This document shows positions 6,820 through 14,176 of a DNA stretch of 19,771 nucleotides, piece by piece. The DNA lies in contig JBBSGC010000022.1 in the NCBI GenBank assembly GCA_038254525.1, positions 1 to 19,771 on the forward strand, read 5' to 3'. A program made the position numbers and the translations under genes. The notes under the pieces were generated by a model, which saw only the letters and a program-made list of their open reading frames with translations, was not told where the DNA came from and searched no databases. Source of the stretch: JBBSGC01 sp038254525. GTDB taxonomy: Bacteria > Actinomycetota > Actinomycetes > Propionibacteriales > Nocardioidaceae. How positions within the stretch are numbered: position 1 is the stretch's first letter; each line of letters opens with the position of its first letter.

Positions 6820-7332
6820 ATGAAGAAGATGGTTTCGGGGCTCGCCGTCGGCGTGCTGGCGCTGGGTGCGGTGACGGCCTGCGGCGGAAGCTCGTCCTCC
6901 AGCTCCTCGGGCAGCGACAACTACTGCACAGCCCTCAAGGACGCCGATGCCAAGTTCTCCGCCGTCGGCAACGGTGACGTCGCGCAGTTCGGTGACGCCT
7001 TCGACGCGCTGCGCCACATCGACGACATAGCTCCCGACAACATCAAGCCGCAGTGGGACACGCTCACCGGCGCGCTCGACCAGTTCCAGGCGGCCCTCGA
7101 CAAGGCCGGCGTCACCATGGACCAGCTGGCGCAGCTGAAGGATGCGACCGACCCCAGCCAGCTGCCCTCGGGGCTCGACCCGGCGAAGCTGCAGCAGCTG
7201 GGCACCGACCTGCAGGCGATCGGCAACGCCGACGTCCAGAAAGCCTCGGACGACATCTCAAAGGACGCCAAGGACACGTGCGGAATCGACCTCGGCAACT
7301 CCTCGAGCAGCTCGCCGTCGCCGTCGCAGTGA
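6820..7332 (+). CDS. Small secreted lipoprotein, function unknown (paralogue 1)
   Basis: The 170-residue product begins with MKKMVSGLAVGVLALG and a lipobox VTAC, so the mature protein would start at C21, anchored to the outer face of the membrane. A Gly/Ser-rich linker (22-32) is followed by a mainly helical, Asp/Ala/Leu-rich domain (35-155) with two cysteines (C36 and C154) that could form a disulphide, then a Ser-rich tail. I do not recognise a named family, although similar lipoproteins with the pattern Cys..., AP..I...W... are familiar in actinobacteria. The start has GGAAGGG twelve bases upstream; MVSGL three codons later is an alternative. It lies between pyrF and mihF, where most relatives have nothing, and is followed by a shorter look-alike gene. 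Confidence 0.85.
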   Translation: MKKMVSGLAVGVLALGAVTACGGSSSSSSSGSDNYCTALKDADAKFSAVGNGDVAQFGDAFDALRHIDDIAPDNIKPQWDTLTGALDQFQAALDKAGVTMDQLAQLKDATDPSQLPSGLDPAKLQQLGTDLQAIGNADVQKASDDISKDAKDTCGIDLGNSSSSSPSPSQ

Positions 7333-7390
7333 GTTTCCTGGCCCCGGAGCCGGCCGGCCGCTGGGCGGTCACGTCGTCGACGGGGCGGCG

Positions 7391-7723
7391 ATGCGCAGTG
7401 GTCTAGGGCTGCTGGTCGCCGGACCGCTGCTCCTCGCCGGGATGAGCGCGTGCGGCGGTGGCGGTTCCACCAAGAGCTGCTGCGGGTTGCACGATGACCT
7501 CAGCGCGGTGCTCCAGGCTGATCCCACTGTCGTCGATGACCCACGGGGCGCGGTCGACAAGCTGGTGCAAGCGGCCCCGGGCGAGATCAACGACGATGTG
7601 CAGACGGTCGGCGATGCCTTCAACGGGTACCTGGATGCCTTGGCCGCCGCCGCCGCGGCGAGCGCCGCGCCGACCCGGGAACCGCCAACCGGCTTCAAGC
7701 AGGCGATGCCCCTCCTGCCGTGA
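7391..7723 (+). CDS. Small secreted lipoprotein, function unknown (paralogue 2, shorter)
   Basis: The 110-residue product has a lipoprotein signal MRSGLGLLVAGPLLLAG with lipobox MSAC (C21), a Gly-rich linker and a short acidic helical region. Its segment AVDKLVQAAPGEINDDVQT can be lined up with AFDALRHIDDIAPDNIKPQ of the gene before, and both begin with Cys-rich starts after the linker (C30, C31 here). It appears to be a divergent paralogue lacking the last third, including the second half of the possible disulphide. It ends in an Ala-rich stretch and a Pro-containing tail. The gene starts 58 bases after the preceding stop and is followed by a perfect hairpin at 7731-7754. The function is unknown. 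Confidence 0.75.
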   Translation: MRSGLGLLVAGPLLLAGMSACGGGGSTKSCCGLHDDLSAVLQADPTVVDDPRGAVDKLVQAAPGEINDDVQTVGDAFNGYLDALAAAAAASAAPTREPPTGFKQAMPLLP

Positions 7724-7730
7724 GGGTTCG

Positions 7731-7754
7731 CCAGCCGGCGATGAAGCCGGCTGG
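7731..7754 (+). terminator. Hairpin terminator after the lipoprotein pair
   Basis: CCAGCCGGC (7731-7739), loop GATGAA (7740-7745) and GCCGGCTGG (7746-7754) make a perfect 9-bp stem. It begins 7 bases after the lipoprotein stop. There is no U-tract, which is common for actinobacterial terminators. It separates the pyr/lipoprotein block from the mihF promoter. Confidence 0.65.
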
Positions 7755-7811
7755 AAGTTGCCTGGGCGCAGCTGCCCTCCTCGACGGTGGAAAGTCTTCG
7801 GCGTGGTCGCG

Positions 7812-7841
7812 TTGCCCCGGCCGCGCGATGGTCGCTAGGTT
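7812..7841 (+). promoter_or_regulatory. Candidate promoter of mihF-gmk-rpoZ-coaBC
   Basis: TTGCCC (7812-7817) and TAGGTT (7836-7841) are separated by 18 bases and resemble -35 and -10 elements of the main sigma factor. Transcription would begin near 7848, giving a leader of about 50 bases to the mihF start at 7899. The position just after the hairpin at 7731-7754 supports it. Confidence 0.5.
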
Positions 7842-7886
7842 CGCCCTGGTGCTGGCGACAGACCGCCCGACTGCGCAGTGACTCCC

Positions 7887-7890
7887 GAGG
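7887..7890 (+). promoter_or_regulatory. Ribosome-binding site deciding the mihF start
   Basis: GAGG ends eight bases before GTG at 7899. The upstream in-frame GTG at 7878 has no such site, and family members begin with MALPPLTPEQ, exactly the sequence given by the 7899 start. Confidence 0.6.
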
Positions 7891-7898
7891 TGATAACC

Positions 7899-8216
7899 GT
7901 GGCCCTCCCGCCCTTGACGCCGGAGCAACGCTCAGCTGCCCTGGTCAAGGCAGCAGCCGCCCGACGGGAGCGGGCCGTGATCAAGAACCGGCTGAAGCAC
8001 TCGGGCGGTTCGTTGCCCGACGTGCTGAAGGACGCCCGAGGCAACGAGGTTGTTGGCAAGATGAAGGTGCTTGACCTGCTCCAGTCGATGCCGGGCCTCG
8101 GCAAGGTGCGGGCCAAGCAGCTCATGGACCGAATCGGGATCGCCGAGACCCGACGCGTCCGCGGGCTCGGCGTCAACCAGATAGCCGCACTCGAACGTGA
8201 GTTCACCGACAGTTGA
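7899..8216 (+). CDS. mihF: Actinobacterial integration host factor (nucleoid-associated protein)
   Basis: The 105-residue protein begins ALPPLTPEQRSAALVKAAAARRERA, a long basic N-terminal helix. It continues with RLKHSGGSLPDVLKDA and the helix-two-turn-helix DNA-binding segment LLQSMPGLGKVRAKQLMDRIGI (about 60-81), ending in RRVRGLGVNQIAALEREF. This is the mIHF/sIHF family, unrelated to proteobacterial IHF; members bind DNA without strong sequence preference, bend it and influence supercoiling, and in mycobacteria the protein is essential. It heads the mihF-gmk-rpoZ-coaBC block and its end overlaps gmk by 20 bases. The GTG at 7899 is preferred over the one at 7878. Confidence 0.95.
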   Translation: MALPPLTPEQRSAALVKAAAARRERAVIKNRLKHSGGSLPDVLKDARGNEVVGKMKVLDLLQSMPGLGKVRAKQLMDRIGIAETRRVRGLGVNQIAALEREFTDS

Positions 8217-8874
8217 GGCGCGGCCGGTGGTGCTGGCCGGGCCGACAGCAGTGGGCAAGGGCACCCTCGCCGGCTGCGTCCGCGCGGAGCATCCCGACAT
8301 CTGGATCTCCGTGTCCGTCACCACCCGAAGTCCCCGGCCCGGCGAGGTCGACGGTGTCCACTACCGTTTCGTCGACGACGCCACCTTCGACGCGCTGGTG
8401 GACAACGGTGAGCTGCTCGAGTGGGCCGTCGTCCACGGGGCCGCCCGCTACGGCACGCCGCGCCGTCCGGTGGAGGAGGCGCTCGCGGCCGGCCGGCCGA
8501 CGCTCATCGAGGTCGACCTGCAGGGTGCCCGCCAGATTCGGGGCGTACTGCCGGCGGCGTTGTTCGTGTTCTTGTCCCCACCGAGCTGGGAGGAGCTGCT
8601 TCGGCGGCTGGTCGGTCGCGGCACCGAGACCGACCAGGAACGAAACCGCAGGCTGGAGACGGCGCGTGCGGAGATGGCCGCCGCGGCGGAGTTCGATGTC
8701 ACCATCGTCAACGACGAGCTCGCCGCCGCCTGCGCGCAGTTGGTAGCCTTGGTCAGGTCGCCCGTTGGTGCCGGGCTGGGCCCGCGCTCCGGTGGGCGCG
8801 AGACTGAGCACCCCGAGCACACCTCGTCCCGCATCCCGCAGCTCCGCACCTCTCAGTTCCGCCCCCCACAGTGA
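8197..8874 (+). CDS. gmk: Guanylate kinase
   Basis: Gmk phosphorylates GMP to GDP using ATP. In the 225-residue reading, the P-loop is GPTAVGKGT at 15-23, with Thr where the family usually has Ser. The GMP-binding segment VTTRSPRPGE is at 41-50, HYRFVDDATF follows, and the lid region carries RRLVGRGTE with downstream RNRRLETARAE. EVDLQGARQ is also typical. About 38 residues at the C-terminus (after LVALVRS) are a Pro/Ser/Arg-rich tail not expected in the enzyme core. The GTG at 8197 overlaps mihF by 20 bases and lacks a good ribosome-binding site; a GTG at 8227 with GAGG eight bases before it is a real alternative start. Confidence 0.93.
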   Translation: MSSPTVEARPVVLAGPTAVGKGTLAGCVRAEHPDIWISVSVTTRSPRPGEVDGVHYRFVDDATFDALVDNGELLEWAVVHGAARYGTPRRPVEEALAAGRPTLIEVDLQGARQIRGVLPAALFVFLSPPSWEELLRRLVGRGTETDQERNRRLETARAEMAAAAEFDVTIVNDELAAACAQLVALVRSPVGAGLGPRSGGRETEHPEHTSSRIPQLRTSQFRPPQ

Positions 8875-8885
8875 GGCCCGCATCC

Positions 8886-9278
8886 GTGTCCGGAAGTCGT
8901 ACCACCGCCGAGGGAATCACCAACCCGCCGATCGACGACCTGCTGAGCAAAACAGACTCCAAGTACAAGCTGGTGCTCTACAGCGCCAAGCGGGCCCGGC
9001 AGATCAACGCGTACTACTCCCAGCTCAGTGAAGGCCTCCTGGAGTACGTCGGCCCCCTGGTCGACACCCACGTGCAGGAGAAGCCGCTGTCGATCGCGAT
9101 GCGTGAGATCGAGGCCGACCTCCTCACCTGCAAAGACGTCGACCCAGCAGCCGAGAACAGTGCTGACAGTGCCGTCGGCCACACCGCCGACCGCGCCGCA
9201 GCCGACTCGCCCACTACCACCGGGCTGGTCGACCCCGAGGCAGTTACCGACTTCGGGACCGGGTTCGACCGGGCCTGA
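8886..9278 (+). CDS. rpoZ: DNA-directed RNA polymerase omega subunit
   Basis: The omega subunit helps assemble the beta' subunit into RNA polymerase. The segment GITNPPIDDLLSKTDSKYKLV, followed by SAKRARQINAYYSQL, EYVGPLVDTHVQEKPLSIAMREI and EADLL, is the actinobacterial omega core. The start at 8886 gives MSGSRTTAEGITNPP, similar to the Streptomyces N-terminus, and GAGG lies nine bases upstream; GTG at 8871, which overlaps the gmk stop as GTGA, would add five residues. After the core there is a tail of about 40 residues rich in Asp, Ala and Thr that is longer than in the Streptomyces protein. Gene order gmk-rpoZ-coaBC is conserved in actinobacteria. Confidence 0.93.
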   Translation: MSGSRTTAEGITNPPIDDLLSKTDSKYKLVLYSAKRARQINAYYSQLSEGLLEYVGPLVDTHVQEKPLSIAMREIEADLLTCKDVDPAAENSADSAVGHTADRAAADSPTTTGLVDPEAVTDFGTGFDRA

Positions 9279-9297
9279 CCAGGCAGCCGGTTCCACC

Positions 9298-10557
9298 GTG
9301 GCCGTCGTCGCCTACCCTTCGTCGCCCGACGTGCGCCGTCCCCGGGTGGTCCTCGGCGTCGGCGCCGGGATCGCCGCCTACAAGGTGTGCGACCTGCTGC
9401 GTCGCCTCACCGAGTCCGGGCATGACGTGCACGTGGTGCCCACCCGAGACGCCCTGCGCTTCGTCGGTTCGGCGACGTGGGAGGCACTGTCCGGTCATCG
9501 AGTGGACTCCGGGGTCTTCGACGACGTGGCAAGGGTCCAGCACGTACGTCTGGGGCAGCAGGCCGACGTAGTCGTGGTCGCGCCGGCCACCGCCGACCTG
9601 CTGGCACGAGCGGCGCACGGCCTGGCCGACGACCTGCTCACCGCCACCCTGCTCACCGCCCGGTGCCCGGTCGTGTTCGTGCCGGCGATGCACACCGAGA
9701 TGTGGGAGCACCCCGCCACCCGCGACAACGTCAACACGCTTCGCCGTCGCGGCGCGATAGTCATGGAACCGGCGGAGGGCCGGCTGACGGGGGCGGACAC
9801 CGGCAAAGGCCGGCTGCCCGAGCCGGCCGAGGTGTTCAAGCTGCTGCGGATGGTCCTGCGCCGTGGGGTCGACAGCGCCGCCGCCGACCTGACGGGTAGC
9901 CAGGTCGTGATCTCGGCCGGCGGCACGCGGGAGTACCTCGACCCGGTGCGCTTCCTCGGTAACCGGTCCTCGGGTCGGCAGGGCTTCGCGCTCGCCTCGA
10001 CCGCCGTCGCCCGGGGTGCGGTGGTCACCGTCGTGGCCGCCAACGTCAGCATCCGGGCACCTGCGGGGGTCGACGTCGTCCAGGTGGAGACGACTCGGGA
10101 GCTCCGTGAGCAGATGCTCGGTGCGGCTGTCGACGCCGACGTCGTCGTCATGGCCGCGGCCCCGGCCGACTTCCGCCCGACGGTGTCAATGGCGGTCAAG
10201 TTGAAGAAGCCGGCCGACGGATCCGCGCCGCGTCTCGAGCTGACCCAGAACCCCGACATCCTCGCCGAGCTGGTGGCCAGCCGCAGCGGCAAGAGCCCGC
10301 TGATCGTGGGGTTCGCGGCCGAGACCGGCGACGACGAGCACAGCGTCGTGGACTACGCGCGCGACAAGCTGGCCCGGAAGGGCTGCGACTACCTGGTCGT
10401 CAACGACGTCACGGCCGGCCGGGTGTTCGGCGACCCGCTCAACGAGGCGCTGATCCTGGGCAGCGACGGGTCGGCGACTCCGGTGCGGCTCGGTCCGAAG
10501 GAGGACCTGGCCGACGCCCTGTGGGACCTGGTAGCGATGCGCCTCGCGTCCTTGTGA
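9298..10557 (+). CDS. coaBC: Bifunctional phosphopantothenoylcysteine decarboxylase / phosphopantothenate-cysteine ligase
   Basis: CoaBC carries out two steps of coenzyme A synthesis. The N-terminal flavin-dependent CoaC half (about 15-185) shows GVGAGIAAYK, the active-site histidine H82 in QHVRLG, APATADLLA and PAMHTEMWEHPA (129-140). The C-terminal CoaB half (about 195-419) shows SAGGTREYLDPVRFLGNRSSG (206-226), AAAPADFRP (287-294), the KLKK lysines (301-304), LTQNPDIL and VGFAAET. The substrate-flap segment GADTGKGRLPEP has no cysteine, unlike the ACG motif of the E. coli enzyme. Start GTG 9298 gives 419 residues; GTG 9331, giving MRRPRVVLG, matches the usual length better but neither has a clear ribosome-binding site. 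Confidence 0.94.
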   Translation: MAVVAYPSSPDVRRPRVVLGVGAGIAAYKVCDLLRRLTESGHDVHVVPTRDALRFVGSATWEALSGHRVDSGVFDDVARVQHVRLGQQADVVVVAPATADLLARAAHGLADDLLTATLLTARCPVVFVPAMHTEMWEHPATRDNVNTLRRRGAIVMEPAEGRLTGADTGKGRLPEPAEVFKLLRMVLRRGVDSAAADLTGSQVVISAGGTREYLDPVRFLGNRSSGRQGFALASTAVARGAVVTVVAANVSIRAPAGVDVVQVETTRELREQMLGAAVDADVVVMAAAPADFRPTVSMAVKLKKPADGSAPRLELTQNPDILAELVASRSGKSPLIVGFAAETGDDEHSVVDYARDKLARKGCDYLVVNDVTAGRVFGDPLNEALILGSDGSATPVRLGPKEDLADALWDLVAMRLASL

Positions 10558-10564
10558 CCGGACA

Positions 10565-10585
10565 GCCGCTCGCCCGCGAGCCGGC
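10565..10585 (+). terminator. Possible hairpin after coaBC
   Basis: GCTCG (10568-10572), loop CCCG and CGAGC (10577-10581) pair, and the stem can be extended by GCC (10565-10567) with GGC (10583-10585) across one bulged C. It starts 8 bases after the coaBC stop. No U-tract is present, and in sequence this GC-rich a short stem can arise by chance. Confidence 0.3.
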
Positions 10586-10624
10586 CGGAGCGGGCGCGTC
10601 CCCAGCCGTCGGCCCGCTGCCCGA

Positions 10625-10630
10625 TACCCT
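10625..10630 (+). promoter_or_regulatory. Candidate -10 box of metK
   Basis: TACCCT fits TANNNT and would start transcription near 10637, leaving a leader of about 57 bases before the metK ATG. I found no clear -35. The 136-base gap between coaBC and metK holds this box, the hairpin above and a Shine-Dalgarno sequence, but no recognisable SAM riboswitch. Confidence 0.4.
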
Positions 10631-10693
10631 GACCGGACGGTGCCCGCGGGCGGTCGCCGGCGAACGAGGCCACACTTCAAGCAGAGGAGACCG

Positions 10694-11890
10694 ATGAAGC
10701 GTCGCCTGTTCACGTCGGAGTCGGTGACCGAGGGCCATCCGGACAAGGTGGCCGACCAGATCAGCGACACCATCCTCGACGAGCTGCTGCGCCAGGACGT
10801 CGACAGCCGGGTCGCCGTGGAGACGCTCGTGACGACCGGCCTGGTCGTCGTTGCCGGTGAGGTCACCACCGCCGCGTACGCCGACATCCCCAGCCTGGTG
10901 CGGGAGCGGATCCTCTCGATCGGCTACGACTCGTCGCGCAAGGGCTTTGACGGCAAGTCGTGCGGCGTTCAGGTCTCGATCGGCGCGCAGTCTGCTGACA
11001 TCGCCCAGGGTGTCGACGTCGCCTACGAGGAGCGCCGCGAGGGGTCCGCGGACCCGCTGGACATGCAGGGCGCCGGCGACCAGGGTCTCATGTTCGGATA
11101 TGCGTGTGACGAAACAGCCGAGCTGATGCCGCTGCCGATCACGATCGCGCACCGGCTGGCCGCCCGGCTGGCGCAGGTGCGGCGGGACGGGACGATGGCC
11201 TACCTGCGTCCGGACGGCAAGACCCAGGTCAGCGTCGAGTACGACGCGCGGGGGCGGCCGGTGGGCATCGACACCGTGGTGGTCTCCAGCCAGCACGCGG
11301 CCGACATCTCGCTGGAGACCATGCTCAGCCCCGACGTCAAGAAACACGTCGTCGACGAGGTGCTGAGCGGCTTCGACATCGACTCCAGTGGCTACCGGCT
11401 GCTGGTCAACCCGACCGGCCGGTTCGAGATCGGCGGCCCGATGGGCGACGCCGGGCTGACCGGGCGCAAGATCATCATCGACACCTACGGCGGGATGGCC
11501 CGCCACGGCGGCGGCGCCTTCAGCGGCAAGGACCCGAGCAAGGTCGACCGCTCGGCGGCGTACGCCATGCGCTGGGTCGCGAAGAACGTGGTCGCCGCCG
11601 GGCTGGCTCGGCGCTGCGAGGTGCAGGTGGCGTACGCGATCGGCCGGGCCCACCCGGTCGGCTTCTACGTCGACTGCTTCGGGACCGAGCAGGTGTCGGT
11701 GGACGCGATCTCCGACGCCGTGCGTGAGGTTTTCGACCTGCGGCCGGCGGCGATCATTGCCGACCTCGACCTGCTGCGCCCCATCTACGCCGCGACCGCT
11801 GCCTACGGTCACTTCGGGCGCGAGCTGCCCGACTTCACCTGGGAGCGCACCGACCGTGCCGACGCCCTGCGCGCGGCCGTCGGCGGCTGA
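10694..11890 (+). CDS. metK: S-adenosylmethionine synthetase
   Basis: MetK makes S-adenosylmethionine from methionine and ATP. The 398-residue protein has the standard length and both signature sequences: GAGDQG at 126-131 and the glycine-rich P-loop-like GGGAFSGKD at 272-280. It begins with RRLFTSESVTEGHPDKVADQISD, in which the histidine and lysine of GHPDK are active-site residues, and ends with FGRELPDFTWERTD. Start ATG 10694 follows GAGGAG closely (four bases) and gives the conserved N-terminus. It lies between coaBC and priA, the usual actinobacterial position, and is followed by a strong hairpin, so it is probably transcribed on its own or with coaBC. Confidence 0.98.
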   Translation: MKRRLFTSESVTEGHPDKVADQISDTILDELLRQDVDSRVAVETLVTTGLVVVAGEVTTAAYADIPSLVRERILSIGYDSSRKGFDGKSCGVQVSIGAQSADIAQGVDVAYEERREGSADPLDMQGAGDQGLMFGYACDETAELMPLPITIAHRLAARLAQVRRDGTMAYLRPDGKTQVSVEYDARGRPVGIDTVVVSSQHAADISLETMLSPDVKKHVVDEVLSGFDIDSSGYRLLVNPTGRFEIGGPMGDAGLTGRKIIIDTYGGMARHGGGAFSGKDPSKVDRSAAYAMRWVAKNVVAAGLARRCEVQVAYAIGRAHPVGFYVDCFGTEQVSVDAISDAVREVFDLRPAAIIADLDLLRPIYAATAAYGHFGRELPDFTWERTDRADALRAAVGG

Positions 11891-11937
11891 CCCGCCCCGT
11901 CCCCGCCCGCATTGCCTCCCCCTGAAAAGTTGGCAAA

Positions 11938-11976
11938 GGGGACCCCTACAACGTACCCAGCGTTGTAGGGGACCCC
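11938..11976. terminator. Strong symmetrical hairpin between metK and priA
   Basis: The inner stem is CCCCTACAACG (11943-11953) with CGTTGTAGGGG (11961-11971) around loop TACCCAG, a perfect 11-bp match. It extends outward, after one A-A mismatch, by GGGG (11938-11941) with CCCC (11973-11976), giving 15 base pairs. The sequence GGGGACCCC therefore also occurs twice as a direct repeat at the two feet of the stem. It lies 47 bases after the metK stop and would terminate transcription in either direction. It stands out from the surrounding GC-rich sequence because its arms contain an AT-containing block (TACAACG). Confidence 0.75.
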
Positions 11977-12070
11977 CTCACCACCGGCTGAAGGGAGCAG
12001 ACGGACCCAGTCGGTGCAGTTGGCTGTGGACGAAGGCGACCGGCGTCCGGGAGGCTGGTACAACGACGGG

Positions 12071-14086
12071 ATGGACCCCACGCCGCCGCCGCCGCAGCAG
12101 CTGACGCTGTTGCGTGCGACGGTGCGCGCGAGCAAGGTGCCCAAGCGTGCCCCAGTGCCGGCCGCGTCGCTGCCCGTCGCGCGAGTGGCGGTTGACGTGC
12201 CCCTGGCGCACCTCGACAGACCCTTTGACTACGTAGTCACCGAGGCGTTCGACGAATCCGCGGTCCCGGGCTGCCGGGTACGGGTCCGTTTCGCTGGTCA
12301 ACGCGTCGACGGCTATCTGCTCGAGCGCGCAGCCAGGTCAGACCACGAAGGCCGGCTCGGCGCGATCGAGCGGGTGCTCTCCGCCGAGGTGGTGCTGAGA
12401 GCGGACGTCGCGCGGTTGTGCCGACGGGTCGCCGACCGCTACGCGGGAACGTTCGCCGATGTGGTACGCCTCGCGGTGCCGCAACGGCACGCCCGCGAGG
12501 AGCAGGCCGAGCGGCTGGCGGTGGACCTTCCACCGCCGCCCCCGCCTGACGACTCCCTATGGCGAGGGCAACCAGGCGGTGCTGAGCTGATCCGGCGGCT
12601 GCGCAGTGGGCACATCCCGCGGGCGTGCTCGATCCCCGATCCCGGCAGCGACTGGCCCGCTCTGTTGGCGCAGGCGGTAGCCGCGACCAGCGCGAGTGGA
12701 CGCGGCAGCATCGTGTGCCTTCCGGACGCCCGCGACGTGGCTCGGATGGATGCCGCACTCATCCCCGTGCTCGGGCACGGGCGCCACGTCGTACTGACCG
12801 CCGCGCTCGGTCCGCAGGCGCGTTACCGGGCGTTCCTAGCCGCGGCGCGTGGCCAGGTCAAGGTGGTTCTCGGCACCCGGGCGGCTGCCTTCGCGCCCGT
12901 GCACGACCTGGGGCTGCTGGCGATGTGGGATGACGGCGACGACCTGTTCGCGGAGCCGCGTGCTCCCTACCCGCACACCCGCGAGGTGCTGCTGCTGCGG
13001 GCGCACGACTGTGGTGCCGGCGTGCTGCTGGCCTCCTGGGCCCGCTCCTGCGAGGCGCAGGCGCTGGTCGAGGCGGGCTGGTGTACCGATCTCGCGGTAG
13101 CGACCACCTCGCGCCGGGCCGCCGCGCCGCCGGTCCGGGTGGCTGGGCCCACCGGCGTGGCCGCTCGTGATCCTGGCGCAGGCACCCGGCTGCCTGCCGA
13201 GGCGCAGCGGCTCCTGCGTGAGGCAGCCGGCGCCGGGCCGGTGCTGGTCAGCGTGCCGCGCAGCGGCTACCGTCCGGCACTGGCCTGCCAGGACTGCCGT
13301 GCGCCGGCTCGCTGCCGGAGCTGCGCAGGACCGCTCGGCCAGGCGCACGTGGACGCGGTCCCGCGCTGCCGGTGGTGCGGCCGCGACGCGAGCCCATGGT
13401 CCTGTTCCGAGTGCGGGGGGACCCGGCTGCGCGCCCCCGTGGTGGGCGAGCGGCGCACAGCTGAGGAGATCGGCCGCGCGGTGACCGGCGTCCCGATCCG
13501 CTCGTCGGGCGGCGACCGCGTCCTCGACTTCGTCGACGCCTCGCCGCAGATCGTGGTGGCGACGCCAGGCGCTGAGCCGGTCGCGGAGGGCGGCTACGTC
13601 GCCGCCCTGCTGCTCGACATCGCCGCCACGCTGTGGCGCCCTGACCTGCGCACGGCCGAGGAGGCACTCCGCCGCTGGTCGCAGGTCGTCGCCCTGGTGC
13701 GGACCGGGCCGGCCGGGGGACGGGTGCTCGTCGTTGGCGACCCAGCGCTGCCGGCTCTACAGGCGCTGGTGCGGGCAGACCCGGTCGGGTTCGCCGAGCG
13801 GGAGCTGGCGGACCGGGCCACCGCCCGGCTGCCTCCTGCGGTCCGGCTGGCGACCGTCACCGGTCCCAGGGCCGAGGTGGCGTCGCTGCCCGCCGAGGCG
13901 TGGCCCTCGGCTGCGGAGGTGCTGGGTCCGGTGAACCTCGACGACGAAACCGCCCGGCTGGTGCTCAGGACCGTCAAGTCCAGTGGCGCGCAGCTGGCCG
14001 ACTCGCTGCGCGTGATGGCCGCGTCGCGCAGTTCGCGCAAGCTTGCACCGCTGCGGATTCAGGTGGACCCCCATGACCTGGGCTGA
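12071..14086 (+). CDS. priA: Probable replication restart protein PriA (helicase-inactive actinobacterial type)
   Basis: PriA recognises stalled forks and reloads the replisome. The 671-residue protein has the N-terminal DNA-binding domain (VARVAVDVPLAHLDRPFDY, about 36-54, then VPGCRVRVRFAGQRVDGYL) and the zinc-binding region from about residue 406 (CQDC, CRSC, CRWC and CSEC pairs: eight cysteines). The Walker A motif GVTGSGKT of E. coli PriA is missing; the place reads ATSASGRGS, and the DEEH helicase motif is replaced by MWDDGDD. This loss is known for actinobacterial PriA proteins, which are thought to lack helicase activity. The start ATG 12071 is preceded by TACAAC six bases before it and no near Shine-Dalgarno sequence, so it may be leaderless. 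A Pro-rich stretch (PPPPPP, about 153-159) lies between domains. Confidence 0.93.
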   Translation: MDPTPPPPQQLTLLRATVRASKVPKRAPVPAASLPVARVAVDVPLAHLDRPFDYVVTEAFDESAVPGCRVRVRFAGQRVDGYLLERAARSDHEGRLGAIERVLSAEVVLRADVARLCRRVADRYAGTFADVVRLAVPQRHAREEQAERLAVDLPPPPPPDDSLWRGQPGGAELIRRLRSGHIPRACSIPDPGSDWPALLAQAVAATSASGRGSIVCLPDARDVARMDAALIPVLGHGRHVVLTAALGPQARYRAFLAAARGQVKVVLGTRAAAFAPVHDLGLLAMWDDGDDLFAEPRAPYPHTREVLLLRAHDCGAGVLLASWARSCEAQALVEAGWCTDLAVATTSRRAAAPPVRVAGPTGVAARDPGAGTRLPAEAQRLLREAAGAGPVLVSVPRSGYRPALACQDCRAPARCRSCAGPLGQAHVDAVPRCRWCGRDASPWSCSECGGTRLRAPVVGERRTAEEIGRAVTGVPIRSSGGDRVLDFVDASPQIVVATPGAEPVAEGGYVAALLLDIAATLWRPDLRTAEEALRRWSQVVALVRTGPAGGRVLVVGDPALPALQALVRADPVGFAERELADRATARLPPAVRLATVTGPRAEVASLPAEAWPSAAEVLGPVNLDDETARLVLRTVKSSGAQLADSLRVMAASRSSRKLAPLRIQVDPHDLG

Positions 14087-14116
14087 GTGGGCAGCGGGTC
14101 GAGCGCCGACGGTCCC

Positions 14117-14122
14117 TAGACT
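14117..14122 (+). promoter_or_regulatory. Candidate -10 box of def-fmt-rsmB
   Basis: TAGACT is a strong match to the TANNNT -10 pattern and would start transcription near 14129, about 60 bases before the def GTG. No clear -35. The gap of 105 bases after priA is the largest in this part, which fits a new promoter. Confidence 0.45.
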
Positions 14123-14176
14123 GGCCCAGCACGAGCCGTGCGCACGTGCCCGCCTGTTCGAACTCCCTCCGACGAC

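Noticed and set aside
10558..10693. SAM riboswitch upstream of metK
   Set aside because: I looked for the conserved SAM-I and SAM-II type segments and saw none; the gap is short and only a -10-like box, a small hairpin and a Shine-Dalgarno sequence are supported.
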